A stretch of DNA of 64,000 bases from Pararhodobacter aggregans (lineage in GTDB: Bacteria > Pseudomonadota > Alphaproteobacteria > Rhodobacterales > Rhodobacteraceae), in NCBI RefSeq assembly GCF_003075525.1, contig NZ_QDDR01000001.1:372001-436000 (forward strand), in the 5' to 3' direction. Position numbers and translations under genes: made by a program. Every line of letters starts with the position of its first letter. The first letter of the stretch is position 1. Of this stretch, positions 16,897 to 27,883 are shown in pieces. The notes under the pieces are model-generated. The model had not been told where the DNA came from, did no database searches, and saw only the letters and a program-made list of their open reading frames with translations.

Positions 16897-18108
16897 TCAG
16901 AGGCCCAGCTGCTTGTTGCGGCGGATGACCAGCAGGATCGACAGGATCGAGCCGACCATCGAGGCGCTCATGATCGCGATCAGCGGCCAGGCGCCGGTCT
17001 CTTCGGTGAGCATGGCCCCGGCCATGGCCGAAAGCGCCGCGCCGCCGCCGATCATGAAGGCGCCGCCCAGGCCCGCCGCGGTGCCCGCCAGCGCCGGCCG
17101 GACCGACAGCATCCCGGCGTTCGAATTGGGCAGTACCAGCCCGTTGCCGATGCCGACGATCAGGAAGGGCACGAAGAACCCCGCCGCGCCGCCCCAGCCG
17201 GTGGCGACGGCGAAGATCTGCACCACGATGCCGATGGCCATGCCGATATTGCCGTAGACGATCATCCGCACCACGCCGAAGCGGGTGGAATACCGGCCCG
17301 ACAGGTAATTGCCCATGCCATAGCCGACGCCGGTGACGCCGAAGAAGAGGCCCAGCTCGCTGGGGGTCAGGCCATAGATCTCGGAACCGACGAAGGGCGC
17401 CCCGCCGAGATAGGCGAAGAACACGCCCGAGGAAAACGCCGTGGTCAGCACGTAGCCCCAGAAGCGCGGCGAGGTCAACAGCTCGGGGTAATCGGCGATC
17501 TGGGCGCGGAAGCTCGACGGCCGACGCTCCATCGTCTCGCCGAGATCGGCCCAGACCAGCCACAGCACCAGCGCGCCCAGCACCGCCAGCAGCAGGAAGC
17601 TGGCCTGCCAGCCCCAGACCTCGTCCAGCGCGCCGCCGACGATCGGCCCCAGCATCGGCACGATCGACATGCCCAGCGTCACATAGGCGATCATCGAGGC
17701 CGCGCGGTCCTCGTCCACCATGTCGCGCACGATGGCCCGGCCCAGCGCCATGCCGGTCGCGACCGCGGCCTGCAGCATGCGGAAGATCAGGAAGACCGTG
17801 GCATTGGGGGCAAGCAACGTGCCGACGCTGGCCAGGAGGAACACGACCAGCGACACCAGCACGATGTTCCGCCGCCCGAAGCGGTCGGACAGCGGGCCGA
17901 TCACCAGCTGCAGCACGGCGCTGAAGGCCAGATAGACCGAGATCGACAGCTGCATCAGCCGGTAATCCGCGTCGAAATATTCCGCCATGTTCGGCAGCGA
18001 CGGCAGGAAGACGTTCATCGACAGCGCAGAGACTGCCGAAAGCAGAATCAGCGTCGCCAGATGCGGGGGGGTTTTGCGGTCCAGGAACCGGGGTGTCACA
18101 CCATTCAT
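16897..18108 (-). CDS. Bcr/CflA-type MFS efflux transporter
   Basis: Inner-membrane drug:proton antiporter of the DHA1 group. 403 residues with about 12 hydrophobic helices. The MFS motif A loop after helix 2 reads GPLSDRFGRRNIVL, and the helix 5 region (LGMSIVPMLGPIVGG) matches the antiporter motif C. The first residues after the start are hydrophilic, then helix 1 (about 17-35). The nearest family is Bcr/CflA (bicyclomycin, chloramphenicol, sulphonamide export); the real substrate is unknown. It lies between pccR and the DUF486 gene on the same strand. A gap of 62 bases with PccR-like sites separates it from pccR. Confidence 0.88.
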   Translation of the reverse strand: MNGVTPRFLDRKTPPHLATLILLSAVSALSMNVFLPSLPNMAEYFDADYRLMQLSISVYLAFSAVLQLVIGPLSDRFGRRNIVLVSLVVFLLASVGTLLAPNATVFLIFRMLQAAVATGMALGRAIVRDMVDEDRAASMIAYVTLGMSIVPMLGPIVGGALDEVWGWQASFLLLAVLGALVLWLVWADLGETMERRPSSFRAQIADYPELLTSPRFWGYVLTTAFSSGVFFAYLGGAPFVGSEIYGLTPSELGLFFGVTGVGYGMGNYLSGRYSTRFGVVRMIVYGNIGMAIGIVVQIFAVATGWGGAAGFFVPFLIVGIGNGLVLPNSNAGMLSVRPALAGTAAGLGGAFMIGGGAALSAMAGAMLTEETGAWPLIAIMSASMVGSILSILLVIRRNKQLGL

Positions 18109-18149
18109 TTCACAAGCGTAAAGACGCCCGCCGGGAGTGTCCAGTGCCC

Positions 18150-18500
18150 TCAGAACGGACGGTGAAAGATGACGGCGGCGCCCGCGGCGATCAGCGTGAA
18201 GCCCAGCGCGTGATTCCAGGTCAACGGCTCTTTCAGGTAAAAGACCGAAAAGGCGGCGAAGACGCTGAGCGTGATGACCTCCTGAATGGTCTTCAGCTGC
18301 GCGGCCGAGAAGACCTCATGCCCGATGCGGTTGGCGGGCACCTGCAGCAGGTATTCGAAAAAGGCGATGCCCCAGCTGATCAGGATGACGGTGATCAGCG
18401 GCGCGCTGCGGTATTTCAGATGCCCGTACCAGGCGAAGGTCATGAAAACATTCGAGGCAAGCAGCAGCAGGATGGTCTGCAGCGGAACGGACAGGGGCAT
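18150..18500 (-). CDS. DUF486 membrane protein (DMT-like)
   Basis: 116-residue integral membrane protein of the DUF486 family, four predicted helices, related in size and pattern to small drug/metabolite transporters. The start at 18500 is chosen because family members begin [20 protein letters not shown]; the open frame continues upstream into the pccB promoter, with atypical residues. Conserved pieces: [32 protein letters not shown] and the C-terminal [12 protein letters not shown]. Function unknown. It is divergent from pccB. Confidence 0.85.
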   Translation of the reverse strand: MPLSVPLQTILLLLASNVFMTFAWYGHLKYRSAPLITVILISWGIAFFEYLLQVPANRIGHEVFSAAQLKTIQEVITLSVFAAFSVFYLKEPLTWNHALGFTLIAAGAAVIFHRPF

Positions 18501-18602
18501 GGCGCGCCGGGGGTTGCAATTACGGTCAGACTGCGGGCTATAAACCGGCCGCGCCCCCGTGCAAGTGGCCAGAATTAGCAGATTTGCATTTCGCACTGAC
18601 GA

Positions 18603-18622
18603 CTTGCCAAGTGATTTGCAAA
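18603..18622 (+). promoter_or_regulatory. PccR operator upstream of pccB
   Basis: CTTGCCAA-GTGA-TTTGCAAA (18603-18622) fits the tandem form TTTGCAAA-N4-TTTGCAAA reported for PccR of Rhodobacter sphaeroides, with two mismatches in the first half. Another partial half site, ATTTGCAT, is at 18582-18589. It is 70 bases before the pccB start. Confidence 0.65.
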
Positions 18623-18691
18623 TTTTCTCGATTTTGCTTCCTTTGCTGCAGGCGCGAACGTACATTGCGCGCCAAATCCGAGGAGGGCGCG

Positions 18692-20224
18692 ATGAAGGAC
18701 ATTCTGCAAGAGCTCGAGAACCGGCGGGCGGCCGCGCGTCTGGGGGGCGGTCAGCGCCGCATCGACGCGCAGCACGCCAAGGGCAAGCTGACGGCGCGCG
18801 AACGCATCGAGCTGCTGCTGGACGAAGGCTCGTTCGAGGAATTCGACACCTTCGTCGCCCATCGCTGCACCGATTTCGGCATGGAGCAGGACCGCCCGGC
18901 GGGGGACGGCGTGGTGACCGGCTGGGGCACGGTCAACGGCCGCATGGTCTATGTCTTCAGTCAGGATTTCACCGTCTTCGGCGGCTCGCTGTCGGAAACC
19001 CATGCCCAGAAAATCTGCAAGATCATGGACATGGCGATCCAGAACGGCGCCCCGGTGATCGGGCTGAACGATTCGGGCGGCGCGCGCATCCAGGAGGGTG
19101 TGGCCTCGCTGGCGGGCTATGCCGATGTCTTCCAGCGCAACATCATGGCCTCGGGCGTGGTGCCGCAGATCTCCGTCATCATGGGCCCCTGCGCCGGGGG
19201 CGCGGTCTATTCGCCCGCCATGACCGACTTCATCTTCATGGTGCGCGATTCGTCCTATATGTTCGTGACCGGCCCCGATGTGGTGAAGACCGTCACCAAC
19301 GAGATCGTCACCGCCGAGGAACTGGGCGGGGCCTCGACCCACACCCGGAAATCCTCGGTCGCGGACGGCGCTTTCGAGAATGACGTGGAGGCGCTGATCG
19401 AGGTCCGCCGCCTGATCGACTTCCTGCCGCTCAACAACCGCGAGAAGCCGCCGGTCCGCCCCTTCTTCGACGAGCCGGGCCGGATCGAGGAAAGCCTCGA
19501 CACGCTGATCCCCGACAATCCGAACACCCCCTACGACATGAAGGAACTGATCCTGAAGGTCGCGGACGAGGGTGATTTCTACGAGATCCAGCAGGATTTC
19601 GCCAAGAACATCATCACCGGCTTCATCCGTCTGGAAGGGCAGAGTGTCGGCGTCGTGGCGAACCAGCCGATGGTGCTGGCCGGCTGTCTGGACATCGATT
19701 CCAGCCGCAAGGCCGCCCGTTTCGTGCGCTTCTGCGACGCCTTCGAGATCCCGATCCTGACGCTGGTCGATGTGCCCGGCTTCCTGCCCGGCACCGGTCA
19801 GGAATATGGCGGGGTCATCAAGCACGGCGCCAAGCTGCTCTTTGCCTATGGCGAGGCGACGGTGCCGAAGGTCACGGTCATCACCCGCAAGGCCTATGGC
19901 GGGGCCTATGACGTGATGGCGTCCAAGCATCTGCGCGGCGATTTCAACTATGCCTGGCCGACCGCCGAGATCGCGGTGATGGGTGCCAAGGGCGCGGTCG
20001 AGATCCTTTATCGCTCGGAACTGGCCGACAAGGAGAAGATCGCGGCGCGCACCAAGGATTACGAGGACCGCTTCGCCAATCCCTTCGTCGCCGCCGAAAA
20101 GGGCTTCATCGACGAGGTGATCCAGCCCCGGTCGACCCGCCGCCGGGTGTCGCGGGCCTTTGCCTCGCTCCGCGGCAAGAAGCTGAGCAATCCGTGGAAA
20201 AAACACGACAACATCCCGCTGTGA
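18692..20224 (+). CDS. pccB: Propionyl-CoA carboxylase beta subunit
   Basis: Carboxyltransferase subunit: moves CO2 from biotin to propionyl-CoA to give (S)-methylmalonyl-CoA. The start at 18692 has AGGAGGG just upstream; an in-frame ATG at 18584 lies within the operator and is rejected. 510 residues, the usual length. Two crotonase-type domains are present, with the oxyanion-hole glycines in [11 protein letters not shown] (N-terminal half) and in [13 protein letters not shown] (C-terminal half), and [12 protein letters not shown] between them. The partner pccA lies about 1 kb downstream, after two small genes. Regulated, by inference, through the PccR-type site upstream. Product goes to the mutase encoded at 23845. 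Confidence 0.95.
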   Translation: MKDILQELENRRAAARLGGGQRRIDAQHAKGKLTARERIELLLDEGSFEEFDTFVAHRCTDFGMEQDRPAGDGVVTGWGTVNGRMVYVFSQDFTVFGGSLSETHAQKICKIMDMAIQNGAPVIGLNDSGGARIQEGVASLAGYADVFQRNIMASGVVPQISVIMGPCAGGAVYSPAMTDFIFMVRDSSYMFVTGPDVVKTVTNEIVTAEELGGASTHTRKSSVADGAFENDVEALIEVRRLIDFLPLNNREKPPVRPFFDEPGRIEESLDTLIPDNPNTPYDMKELILKVADEGDFYEIQQDFAKNIITGFIRLEGQSVGVVANQPMVLAGCLDIDSSRKAARFVRFCDAFEIPILTLVDVPGFLPGTGQEYGGVIKHGAKLLFAYGEATVPKVTVITRKAYGGAYDVMASKHLRGDFNYAWPTAEIAVMGAKGAVEILYRSELADKEKIAARTKDYEDRFANPFVAAEKGFIDEVIQPRSTRRRVSRAFASLRGKKLSNPWKKHDNIPL

Positions 20225-20492
20225 TGGCGGGACCCCACCGACCCCAGCATCTGAGGCCGCTCTGCCAACCGGCGCTAGATGTTGATTTTTTCACCTCACC
20301 CAGTTCGTACCCTGGTGCGACAAAACCACAGAACGCCTCGCAAGCCCCCATGTTTGAACACAAAAACTGGATTCGACCTCTGCCTTCGGGTAAGCTCGCG
20401 GACAGCGCAACCAATGTGGTTTGTGCAGAAAAGAGCATCCGGCGTCTCGGGATCTCCCGGCGACCGGACCGCGAAGAGAGCAGGAGTAACGC
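20225..20492. other. 268-bp gap after pccB
   Basis: Less GC-rich than its surroundings, with A/T runs near 20281-20292. A small open frame on the minus strand has no SD site or family resemblance and is not called. The region probably holds the promoter of the small lipoprotein gene, but I found no clear -35/-10 pair. Confidence 0.4.
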
Positions 20493-20648
20493 ATGTCCAC
20501 ATCGACCATCGGCGTTTTCGCCGGTGCCCTCGCGCTGGCGGTTCTGGGTGGTTGCAGCCACTTCCACCACCAGCAAGAAGAGTACGTCGCCGTCGAGCCC
20601 GCGCCGCAGCCGATCTACGTCGAGCCGGTCGCCCCGAAATACCGCTGA
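20493..20648 (+). CDS. Small predicted lipoprotein (51 aa)
   Basis: A short gene with strong signals: AGGAG 6 bases before the ATG, a lipoprotein signal peptide (residues 1-20, hydrophobic core VFAGALALAVLGG) and a lipobox ending at Cys21. The mature peptide is only 31 residues, with a His/Gln/Glu segment (SHFHHQQEE) that could bind metal, and a proline-rich tail. No family is recognised. It sits between pccB and pccA on the same strand and is followed by a G/C hairpin, so it may be a separate unit. Presumably anchored in the outer or inner membrane facing the periplasm. Confidence 0.75.
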   Translation: MSTSTIGVFAGALALAVLGGCSHFHHQQEEYVAVEPAPQPIYVEPVAPKYR

Positions 20649-20676
20649 CCGCGCGCCCTCGGGCGTGACAGAGTTT

Positions 20677-20704
20677 CGGGCGGGGCCCTTCGCGGCCCCG
20701 CCCG
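20677..20704 (+). terminator. G/C hairpin after the small lipoprotein gene
   Basis: 11-bp perfect stem (CGGGCGGGGCC at 20677-20687 with 20694-20704) and a 6-base loop. No T-run follows, so termination may be partial. Confidence 0.55.
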
Positions 20705-20732
20705 CCCGCCGCCTGCCGCTGGGGGTGACCCC

Positions 20733-21137
20733 ATGCTGAAGCACCGCGGCTTTCCCGGGCGCCTGCCCGGCACCGATTTCCAGTTCACCATCCGCCGCGC
20801 CAATGTGAAGGAAGGGGCCACCCCCCTGATCGCGCGCGAGCGCTACAAGGATCGCCGCGCCCCCGACCGGGCCGCCGACCGCGGCTTCATGGCCGCACTC
20901 TGGGAGCATTTCGGCGAGGAACCGTTCGAGCGCGGCAACCTCGATGCCGGGCGTCTGTCGTGGCTCTTCGGCCGCGAGGTGGTGGCGGCGGAAGATCCCT
21001 TCGATCCGAAAAGCTATGACGCGCTGTTGCGCATCGACCTGGGCAAGGCCCGGGTCTCGTTCCCCGAGATCTTCGACGATCTGGCCGAGGACGATGACGA
21101 GGACGATGAGCCCTGGGACGAGGAGGACGACGCATGA
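20733..21137 (+). CDS. Conserved hypothetical protein with acidic tail
   Basis: 134 residues, no recognised domain. The first 50 residues are basic, with KHRGFPGRLPGTDFQF and a run of Arg; the middle has EDPFDPKSYDALLRIDLGKARVSFPEIF; and the last 20 residues are almost entirely Asp and Glu. No signal peptide or membrane segment, so cytoplasmic. The weak SD is GGGGGTG. It lies 64 bases before pccA and may be cotranscribed with it. The charge pattern suggests binding to a basic partner or nucleic acid, but nothing more can be said. Confidence 0.7.
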   Translation: MLKHRGFPGRLPGTDFQFTIRRANVKEGATPLIARERYKDRRAPDRAADRGFMAALWEHFGEEPFERGNLDAGRLSWLFGREVVAAEDPFDPKSYDALLRIDLGKARVSFPEIFDDLAEDDDEDDEPWDEEDDA

Positions 21138-21201
21138 GCCGCCCTCGGATCATCGCCGCACAGAACGAATTTGGGGCCCCGTCCGGGGCGGGGGAGTGAG
21201 C

Positions 21202-23205
21202 ATGTTCAAGAAGATCCTGATCGCCAACCGCGGCGAAATCGCCTGCCGGGTCATCAAATCCGCGCGCAAGATGGGCATCAAGACGGTGGCGGTCTACTCC
21301 GATGCCGACCGCAATGCGCTGCATGTGAAGATGGCCGATGAGGCGGTGCATATCGGCCCGCCGCCCGCCAACCAATCCTATATTGTCATCGACAAGATCA
21401 TGGACGCGATCCGCCAGACCGGCGCCGAAGCGGTCCATCCGGGCTATGGTTTCCTCAGCGAAAACATGAAGTTCGCCGAGGCGCTGGAGAAGGAAGGCGT
21501 GATCTTCGTCGGCCCGCCCAGCCCCGCGATCGAGGCGATGGGCGACAAGATCACCTCGAAGAAGCTGGCTCAGGAAGCGGGCGTCAGCACCGTCCCCGGC
21601 TATATGGGCCTCATTGCCGATGCCGAGGAAGCCGTGACCATCTCGGACCAGATCGGCTATCCGGTGATGATCAAGGCCAGCGCGGGCGGCGGCGGCAAGG
21701 GGATGCGGATCGCCTGGAACGCGCAGGAGGCGCGCGAAGGGTTCGAATCGTCCAAGAACGAGGCCGCCAACAGCTTCGGCGACGACCGGATCTTCATCGA
21801 GAAATTCGTGACGCAGCCGCGCCATATCGAGATCCAAGTGCTGGCCGACAAACACGGCAATTGCGTCTATCTGCATGAGCGCGAATGCTCGATCCAGCGC
21901 CGCAACCAGAAGGTCATCGAAGAGGCGCCCTCGCCCTTCCTTGACCCCGAGACCCGCAAGGCGATGGGCGAGCAGGCCTGCGCTTTGGCCAAGGCCGTGG
22001 GCTATACCAGCGCCGGGACCGTGGAATTCATCGTCGACGGCAACCGCAATTTCTATTTCCTCGAGATGAACACCCGCCTGCAGGTGGAGCATCCGGTCAC
22101 CGAACTCATCACCGGCGTCGACCTCGTGGAGCAGATGATCCGCGTCGCCAACGGCGAGCCGCTGCCCTTCAAGCAGGAAGACCTGAAGATCAACGGCTGG
22201 GCGATGGAAAGCCGCCTCTATGCCGAGGACCCCTATCGCAACTTCCTGCCCTCGATCGGCCGTCTGACCCGCTACCGCCCGCCGGTCGAAGGGCCGACCA
22301 GCCGCGGCGGCATCGTGCGCAACGATACCGGCGTCTTCGAGGGCGGCGAGATCTCGATGTATTACGACCCGATGATCGCCAAGCTCTGCACCTGGGGCAA
22401 GACGAGGGCCGAGGCGATCGAGGAAATGCGCCTCGCGCTCGACACGTTCGAGGTCGAGGGGATCGGCCACAACCTGCCGTTCTGCGCGGCGGTGATGGAC
22501 CATCCGCGGTTCACCTCGGGCAATATCACCACGGCCTTCATCGCCGAGGAATTCCCCGAAGGCTTCCACGGCGTCTCGCTGCCCGCCGCGATGCTCAAGC
22601 GCGTTTCGGCGGCGGCGGCGGCGATGAACCGGGTGGCCGAGATCCGGCGCACGCGGCTCTCGGGCCGGATGGACAACCACGAGCGCAAGGTCGGCGACGA
22701 TTGGGTCGTCTCGATCCAGGGCGAGGAATTCCCGGTGGCGATCCGCGCCGACCGCGGCGGGGCGACGGTGGCTTTCGCCGATGGCGCGGCGATGCGGGTG
22801 GAATCGGACTGGACGCCGGGGCAGACGCTGGCCCGGGTGCTGGTCGATGGCGAGCCCCTGGTGATGAAGGTCGGCCGGGTGACCGGCGGCTACCGCATCC
22901 GGGTGCGCGGCGCCGATCTGAAGGTGCATATCCGCACCCCGCGTCAGGCGGAACTGGCGCGTCTGATGCCTGAAAAGATGCCGCCCGATACCTCGAAGCT
23001 GCTGCTTTGCCCGATGCCGGGGCTGATGGTGAAGCTGTCGGTCAACGAGGGCGACGAGGTCTTCGAGGGTCAGGCGCTCTGCACCGTCGAGGCGATGAAG
23101 ATGGAGAACATCCTGCGCGCCGAGAAGAAGGGCGTGGTCAAGACGATCAACGCCACCGTCGGCGGCTCGCTGATGGTCGACGACGTCATCATGGAGTTCG
23201 AATAA
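21202..23205 (+). CDS. pccA: Propionyl-CoA carboxylase alpha subunit (biotin carboxylase and carrier)
   Basis: Carboxylates its own biotin with bicarbonate and ATP and presents it to PccB. The start at 21202 follows GGGGAGTGAGC. 667 residues: biotin carboxylase N-domain (FKKILIANRGEIACRV), ATP-grasp with the glycine-rich loop SAGGGGKGMRIAW, FLEMNTRLQVEHPVTE near 290, a BT linker domain, then the biotinyl domain with the modified Lys633 in VEAMKMENIL. The length fits alphaproteobacterial PccA. Upstream are the acidic unknown gene and pccB; downstream after one minus-strand gene is the mutase, completing the route to succinyl-CoA apart from the epimerase. Confidence 0.95.
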   Translation: MFKKILIANRGEIACRVIKSARKMGIKTVAVYSDADRNALHVKMADEAVHIGPPPANQSYIVIDKIMDAIRQTGAEAVHPGYGFLSENMKFAEALEKEGVIFVGPPSPAIEAMGDKITSKKLAQEAGVSTVPGYMGLIADAEEAVTISDQIGYPVMIKASAGGGGKGMRIAWNAQEAREGFESSKNEAANSFGDDRIFIEKFVTQPRHIEIQVLADKHGNCVYLHERECSIQRRNQKVIEEAPSPFLDPETRKAMGEQACALAKAVGYTSAGTVEFIVDGNRNFYFLEMNTRLQVEHPVTELITGVDLVEQMIRVANGEPLPFKQEDLKINGWAMESRLYAEDPYRNFLPSIGRLTRYRPPVEGPTSRGGIVRNDTGVFEGGEISMYYDPMIAKLCTWGKTRAEAIEEMRLALDTFEVEGIGHNLPFCAAVMDHPRFTSGNITTAFIAEEFPEGFHGVSLPAAMLKRVSAAAAAMNRVAEIRRTRLSGRMDNHERKVGDDWVVSIQGEEFPVAIRADRGGATVAFADGAAMRVESDWTPGQTLARVLVDGEPLVMKVGRVTGGYRIRVRGADLKVHIRTPRQAELARLMPEKMPPDTSKLLLCPMPGLMVKLSVNEGDEVFEGQALCTVEAMKMENILRAEKKGVVKTINATVGGSLMVDDVIMEFE

Positions 23206-23270
23206 GTGCTGCCGCGCGCCCTTCATTCTGCCCCAAATACGCCTCTTCGGGCGGGGCAGGGGCGCGCGGG

Positions 23271-23726
23271 TTACCGCCCTGCGGGCAGCCGTTCCAGCAA
23301 TTCCTGGCGCCTGAGCGGGAAGCGGTCGATCATGTCGCCGATCTCGCGCACGTCGCGGGGGGCGGGGCGGCGTTGCTTGATCTCGCCGTCCTTGTCGATG
23401 ATCGCCAGCATGAAGCCGCGCGGCCTGAGCCTTTGCCGCAGCGGGCTGCCGGAATTGCGGTCGCTGTCGACGATCACCACCACATCGCGGGTCAGAAGGT
23501 CGCCGGGCCTTTCCTCGATATCGCGCATCTGCCGCTGGAAGGCCGGGTCGTTGGGACTGTCGGCCATTACGGCGACGATGCGCAGCGTCCAGAGGAAATC
23601 GTCGGGGTCCACATCGGCCGCGTCCAGAATCATCAGTTCGGGCGTCGCCGCTTCCGGCTCGACCGTCTGCGCGAGGGCGGCGTGGGGCGCGAGCAGCACG
23701 AGCAGGGCAACGAGGACGGACTTCAT
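23271..23726 (-). CDS. DUF4174 exported protein
   Basis: 151-residue exported protein of the DUF4174 family. The start at 23726 gives a clean signal peptide (about 1-19, ending AALA); the frame is open further upstream but that part overlaps the start of the mutase gene and is rejected. The domain (about 40-140) has LRIVAVMADSPNDPAFQRQM, the VVVIVDSD segment and RPRGFMLAIIDKDG. The fold prediction for this family is thioredoxin/peroxiredoxin-like, but no redox cysteine is visible, so activity is unknown. It lies divergent to the mutase gene, between it and pccA. Confidence 0.8.
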   Translation of the reverse strand: MKSVLVALLVLLAPHAALAQTVEPEAATPELMILDAADVDPDDFLWTLRIVAVMADSPNDPAFQRQMRDIEERPGDLLTRDVVVIVDSDRNSGSPLRQRLRPRGFMLAIIDKDGEIKQRRPAPRDVREIGDMIDRFPLRRQELLERLPAGR

Positions 23727-23844
23727 CGGCGATAGGACTCCCTTTCGCCCCCATATAAGCAATCCCCCGGCGATTGCACCCGTGATCACACAGATTTCGC
23801 CCCGGCCCCGCCTGGCCGCGGCCTGACGCTTTGGAGGAACCCCG

Positions 23845-25980
<2,136 letters not shown>

Positions 25981-26025
25981 GGAACTCCGGCTGGCGGACC
26001 CCGGGGGAGGGGTCCCGGCCGAAGG

Positions 26026-26055
26026 GGGCGGCGGCGGGGAGGCCGCCGCCCTTTT
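26026..26055 (+). terminator. Rho-independent terminator after methylmalonyl-CoA mutase
   Basis: 10-bp perfect stem (GGGCGGCGGC at 26026-26035 with 26042-26051), 6-base loop, then TTTTCG. Confidence 0.85.
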
Positions 26056-26099
26056 CGTTTGCGCCGATCGGGGGCAGGATGGCCGCATGGAGGGCCGTC

Positions 26100-26726
26100 A
26101 TGACCGAACTGATCCTCACGACCTATGACTGGGTGCCGGACCTGCCGCGCGGCTATGTCCGCGACCTGCGGGTCCGCTGGGCGCTCGAGGAGGCGGGGCT
26201 GCCCTACCGCGTGGCCTCGGTCCCGTTCCACGACCGGGGCGCCGCGCATCTGGCGCATCAGCCCTTCGGTCAGGTGCCCTGGCTGCTGGACGGCGATCTG
26301 TCCGTGTTCGAAACGGGCGCGATCCTGCTGCATCTGGCCGAGAAGAGCCCGGCACTGATGCCCCGCGAGGCCGCGGGCCGCTCGGCGGTGACCCAATGGG
26401 TCTTCGCCGCGCTCAACTCGGTGGAAATGGCGGGCCTGCCCTGGGCGCTGCTGCGCTTCGGCACCGATCCCGTGCCCGAGGCGATGACCCGCTTCCTGTC
26501 CCTGCGCCTTGACCGGATGGAGGCGGTTCTGGCGGCGGGCGACTGGCTGCCGCACGGCTTCTCAGTGGCCGATATCCTGATGGCCGATGTGCTGCGCCTC
26601 GTGGACCGGTTCGACGGGCTGGCGGCGCATCCGGCCTGCAAGGCCTATGTCACCCGCGCCACCGAAAGGCCCGCCTTCCGCAAGGCCCTGGCCGATCAGA
26701 TGGCCCATTTCGCCGCCGCCGATTGA
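26100..26726 (+). CDS. Glutathione S-transferase family protein
   Basis: 208 residues from the ATG at 26100 (GGAGGG 5 bases upstream). N-terminal thioredoxin-like domain (about 1-80) with the conserved cis-proline region QVPWLL and the glutathione-contact ETGAILLHL, then an all-helical C-terminal domain (about 90-205) with the N-capping box FSVADILMADVL. The residue normally contacting the glutathione thiol near the N-terminus is not obvious (YDWVPDLPRGY), so catalysis may differ. No operon partner points to a substrate: upstream is the mutase terminator, downstream a MAPEG-type gene 57 bases away, which also belongs to a glutathione-linked family. Confidence 0.85.
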   Translation: MTELILTTYDWVPDLPRGYVRDLRVRWALEEAGLPYRVASVPFHDRGAAHLAHQPFGQVPWLLDGDLSVFETGAILLHLAEKSPALMPREAAGRSAVTQWVFAALNSVEMAGLPWALLRFGTDPVPEAMTRFLSLRLDRMEAVLAAGDWLPHGFSVADILMADVLRLVDRFDGLAAHPACKAYVTRATERPAFRKALADQMAHFAAAD

Positions 26727-26783
26727 ACCCCCTTCCGCTGGCCCGGCGACGGGGGCAGGATGCGGGCGGATCGGAGGCGGGCG

Positions 26784-27269
26784 ATGGATGGCAAACGGCG
26801 GGTGATCGCGGGATCGATGGCGCTCGCGATGCTCTGGGCGCTGGGGCTCGTCTGGTGGGGCCGGGCACCGGGCGAGGTCTGGCCCTCGCTCGCCGGGGCC
26901 TTTCTGCCGGGCGGGCTGGTCATGGGGCTGATGGTCGGGCGGCTGGCGCAGCGGCGCTTTTTCGATGACGCGACCATCGACGGCGCGGCTTTCCTCCCCG
27001 GCTCGGGTGCCCAGATCGACCAGCGGGTCCTGACCAATACCACCGAGCAGCTGGTGCTGGCACTCGCCGTCTGGCCCTTCGCCGGGCTGGTGCTGGGCTG
27101 GGGGCTGCTGCCCTGGCTCGGCCTGTCCTTCGCCCTGAGCCGACTGCTCTTCTGGATCGGCTATCACGCCTCGCCGCCCCTCAGGGGCTTTGGATTCGCG
27201 GCCAGTTTCTACCCGACCATGGTGGCGGGGATCTGGGCGCTTGTTGTCTCACTCGGAGGATCGTCATGA
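26784..27269 (+). CDS. MAPEG-domain membrane protein
   Basis: 161-residue integral membrane protein with four hydrophobic segments. The conserved MAPEG segment is TNTTEQLVLALAVWP near the middle and GFGFAASFYPT near the end. Eukaryotic MAPEG proteins are glutathione transferases or eicosanoid enzymes; bacterial ones of this short type have no settled role. The start at 26784 is chosen over one at 26760 because GGAGG lies 6 bases upstream of it. Overlaps the next gene by 4 bases (ATGA) and starts a coupled set MAPEG-VOC-GNAT. Confidence 0.8.
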   Translation: MDGKRRVIAGSMALAMLWALGLVWWGRAPGEVWPSLAGAFLPGGLVMGLMVGRLAQRRFFDDATIDGAAFLPGSGAQIDQRVLTNTTEQLVLALAVWPFAGLVLGWGLLPWLGLSFALSRLLFWIGYHASPPLRGFGFAASFYPTMVAGIWALVVSLGGSS

Positions 27270-27883
27270 TCGCGCTCGACCATATCGCCCTTGCCGCCCT
27301 GTCGCTCGACGAAGGTAGCGCCGCCATCGAGGCCGCGCTGGGCGTGCCGCTGGAGCCCGGCGGGCGCCATGCGCAGATGGGGACGCATAACCGGCTGCTG
27401 TCGCTGGGGCCCGGTGAATACCTCGAACTCATCGCCATCGACCCCGAGGGGCAGGCGCCGGACCGCCCGCGCTGGTTCGACCTCGACGCCTTCGCGGGCG
27501 AGACCCGGCCGCAATGCTGGATCCTGCGCACCGACGACATGGAGGCGGCGCTGGCCCGGGCGCCCGCGGGGACCGGCGTGCCGACGCTCTTTCGTCGTGA
27601 CGCGCTGAGCTGGACCTTCGCGCTGCCCGACAGCGGCCAGCAGCCCTTTGACGGCACCGCGCCCGCGCTCATCGAATGGGGCGAGGGGATGGTCCATCCC
27701 TCTGTCCGCCTGCCCGACCGGGGGGTGCGGCTGACCGGCGTCACCCTGCGCCACCCCCGGCCCGATGTGCTGCGGCAGGCACTGGCCGGGCTGATCGACG
27801 AGCCGCGCCTGACGGTCGAGACCGGGGCGCCGGGCATCGCCTTTGCCTTCGACACCCCGAACGGTCCGCGCGAACTGGCATGA
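27266..27883 (+). CDS. VOC-family protein (glyoxalase-like domain)
   Basis: 205 residues with the fold of the vicinal oxygen chelate family, most like the PF13468 glyoxalase-like group: opening IALDHIALAALSLDEG with the first metal-ligand histidine, a central HNRLLSLGPGEYLELIAIDPEG segment with the glutamate ligand. Enzymes of the superfamily are glyoxalases, dioxygenases or resistance proteins; the reaction here is unknown. The start overlaps the MAPEG gene and the stop overlaps the GNAT gene by ATGA each, so all three are translated together. Confidence 0.82.
   Translation: MIALDHIALAALSLDEGSAAIEAALGVPLEPGGRHAQMGTHNRLLSLGPGEYLELIAIDPEGQAPDRPRWFDLDAFAGETRPQCWILRTDDMEAALARAPAGTGVPTLFRRDALSWTFALPDSGQQPFDGTAPALIEWGEGMVHPSVRLPDRGVRLTGVTLRHPRPDVLRQALAGLIDEPRLTVETGAPGIAFAFDTPNGPRELA

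Noticed and set aside
18584-18691. Longer PccB with 36 extra N-terminal residues
   Set aside because: The extra part covers the PccR operator, is Cys-rich and unlike any PccB; ATG 18692 has AGGAGGG.
20291-20509. Small minus-strand frame in the gap after pccB
   Set aside because: No SD, no recognisable domain, overlaps the start of the lipoprotein gene.
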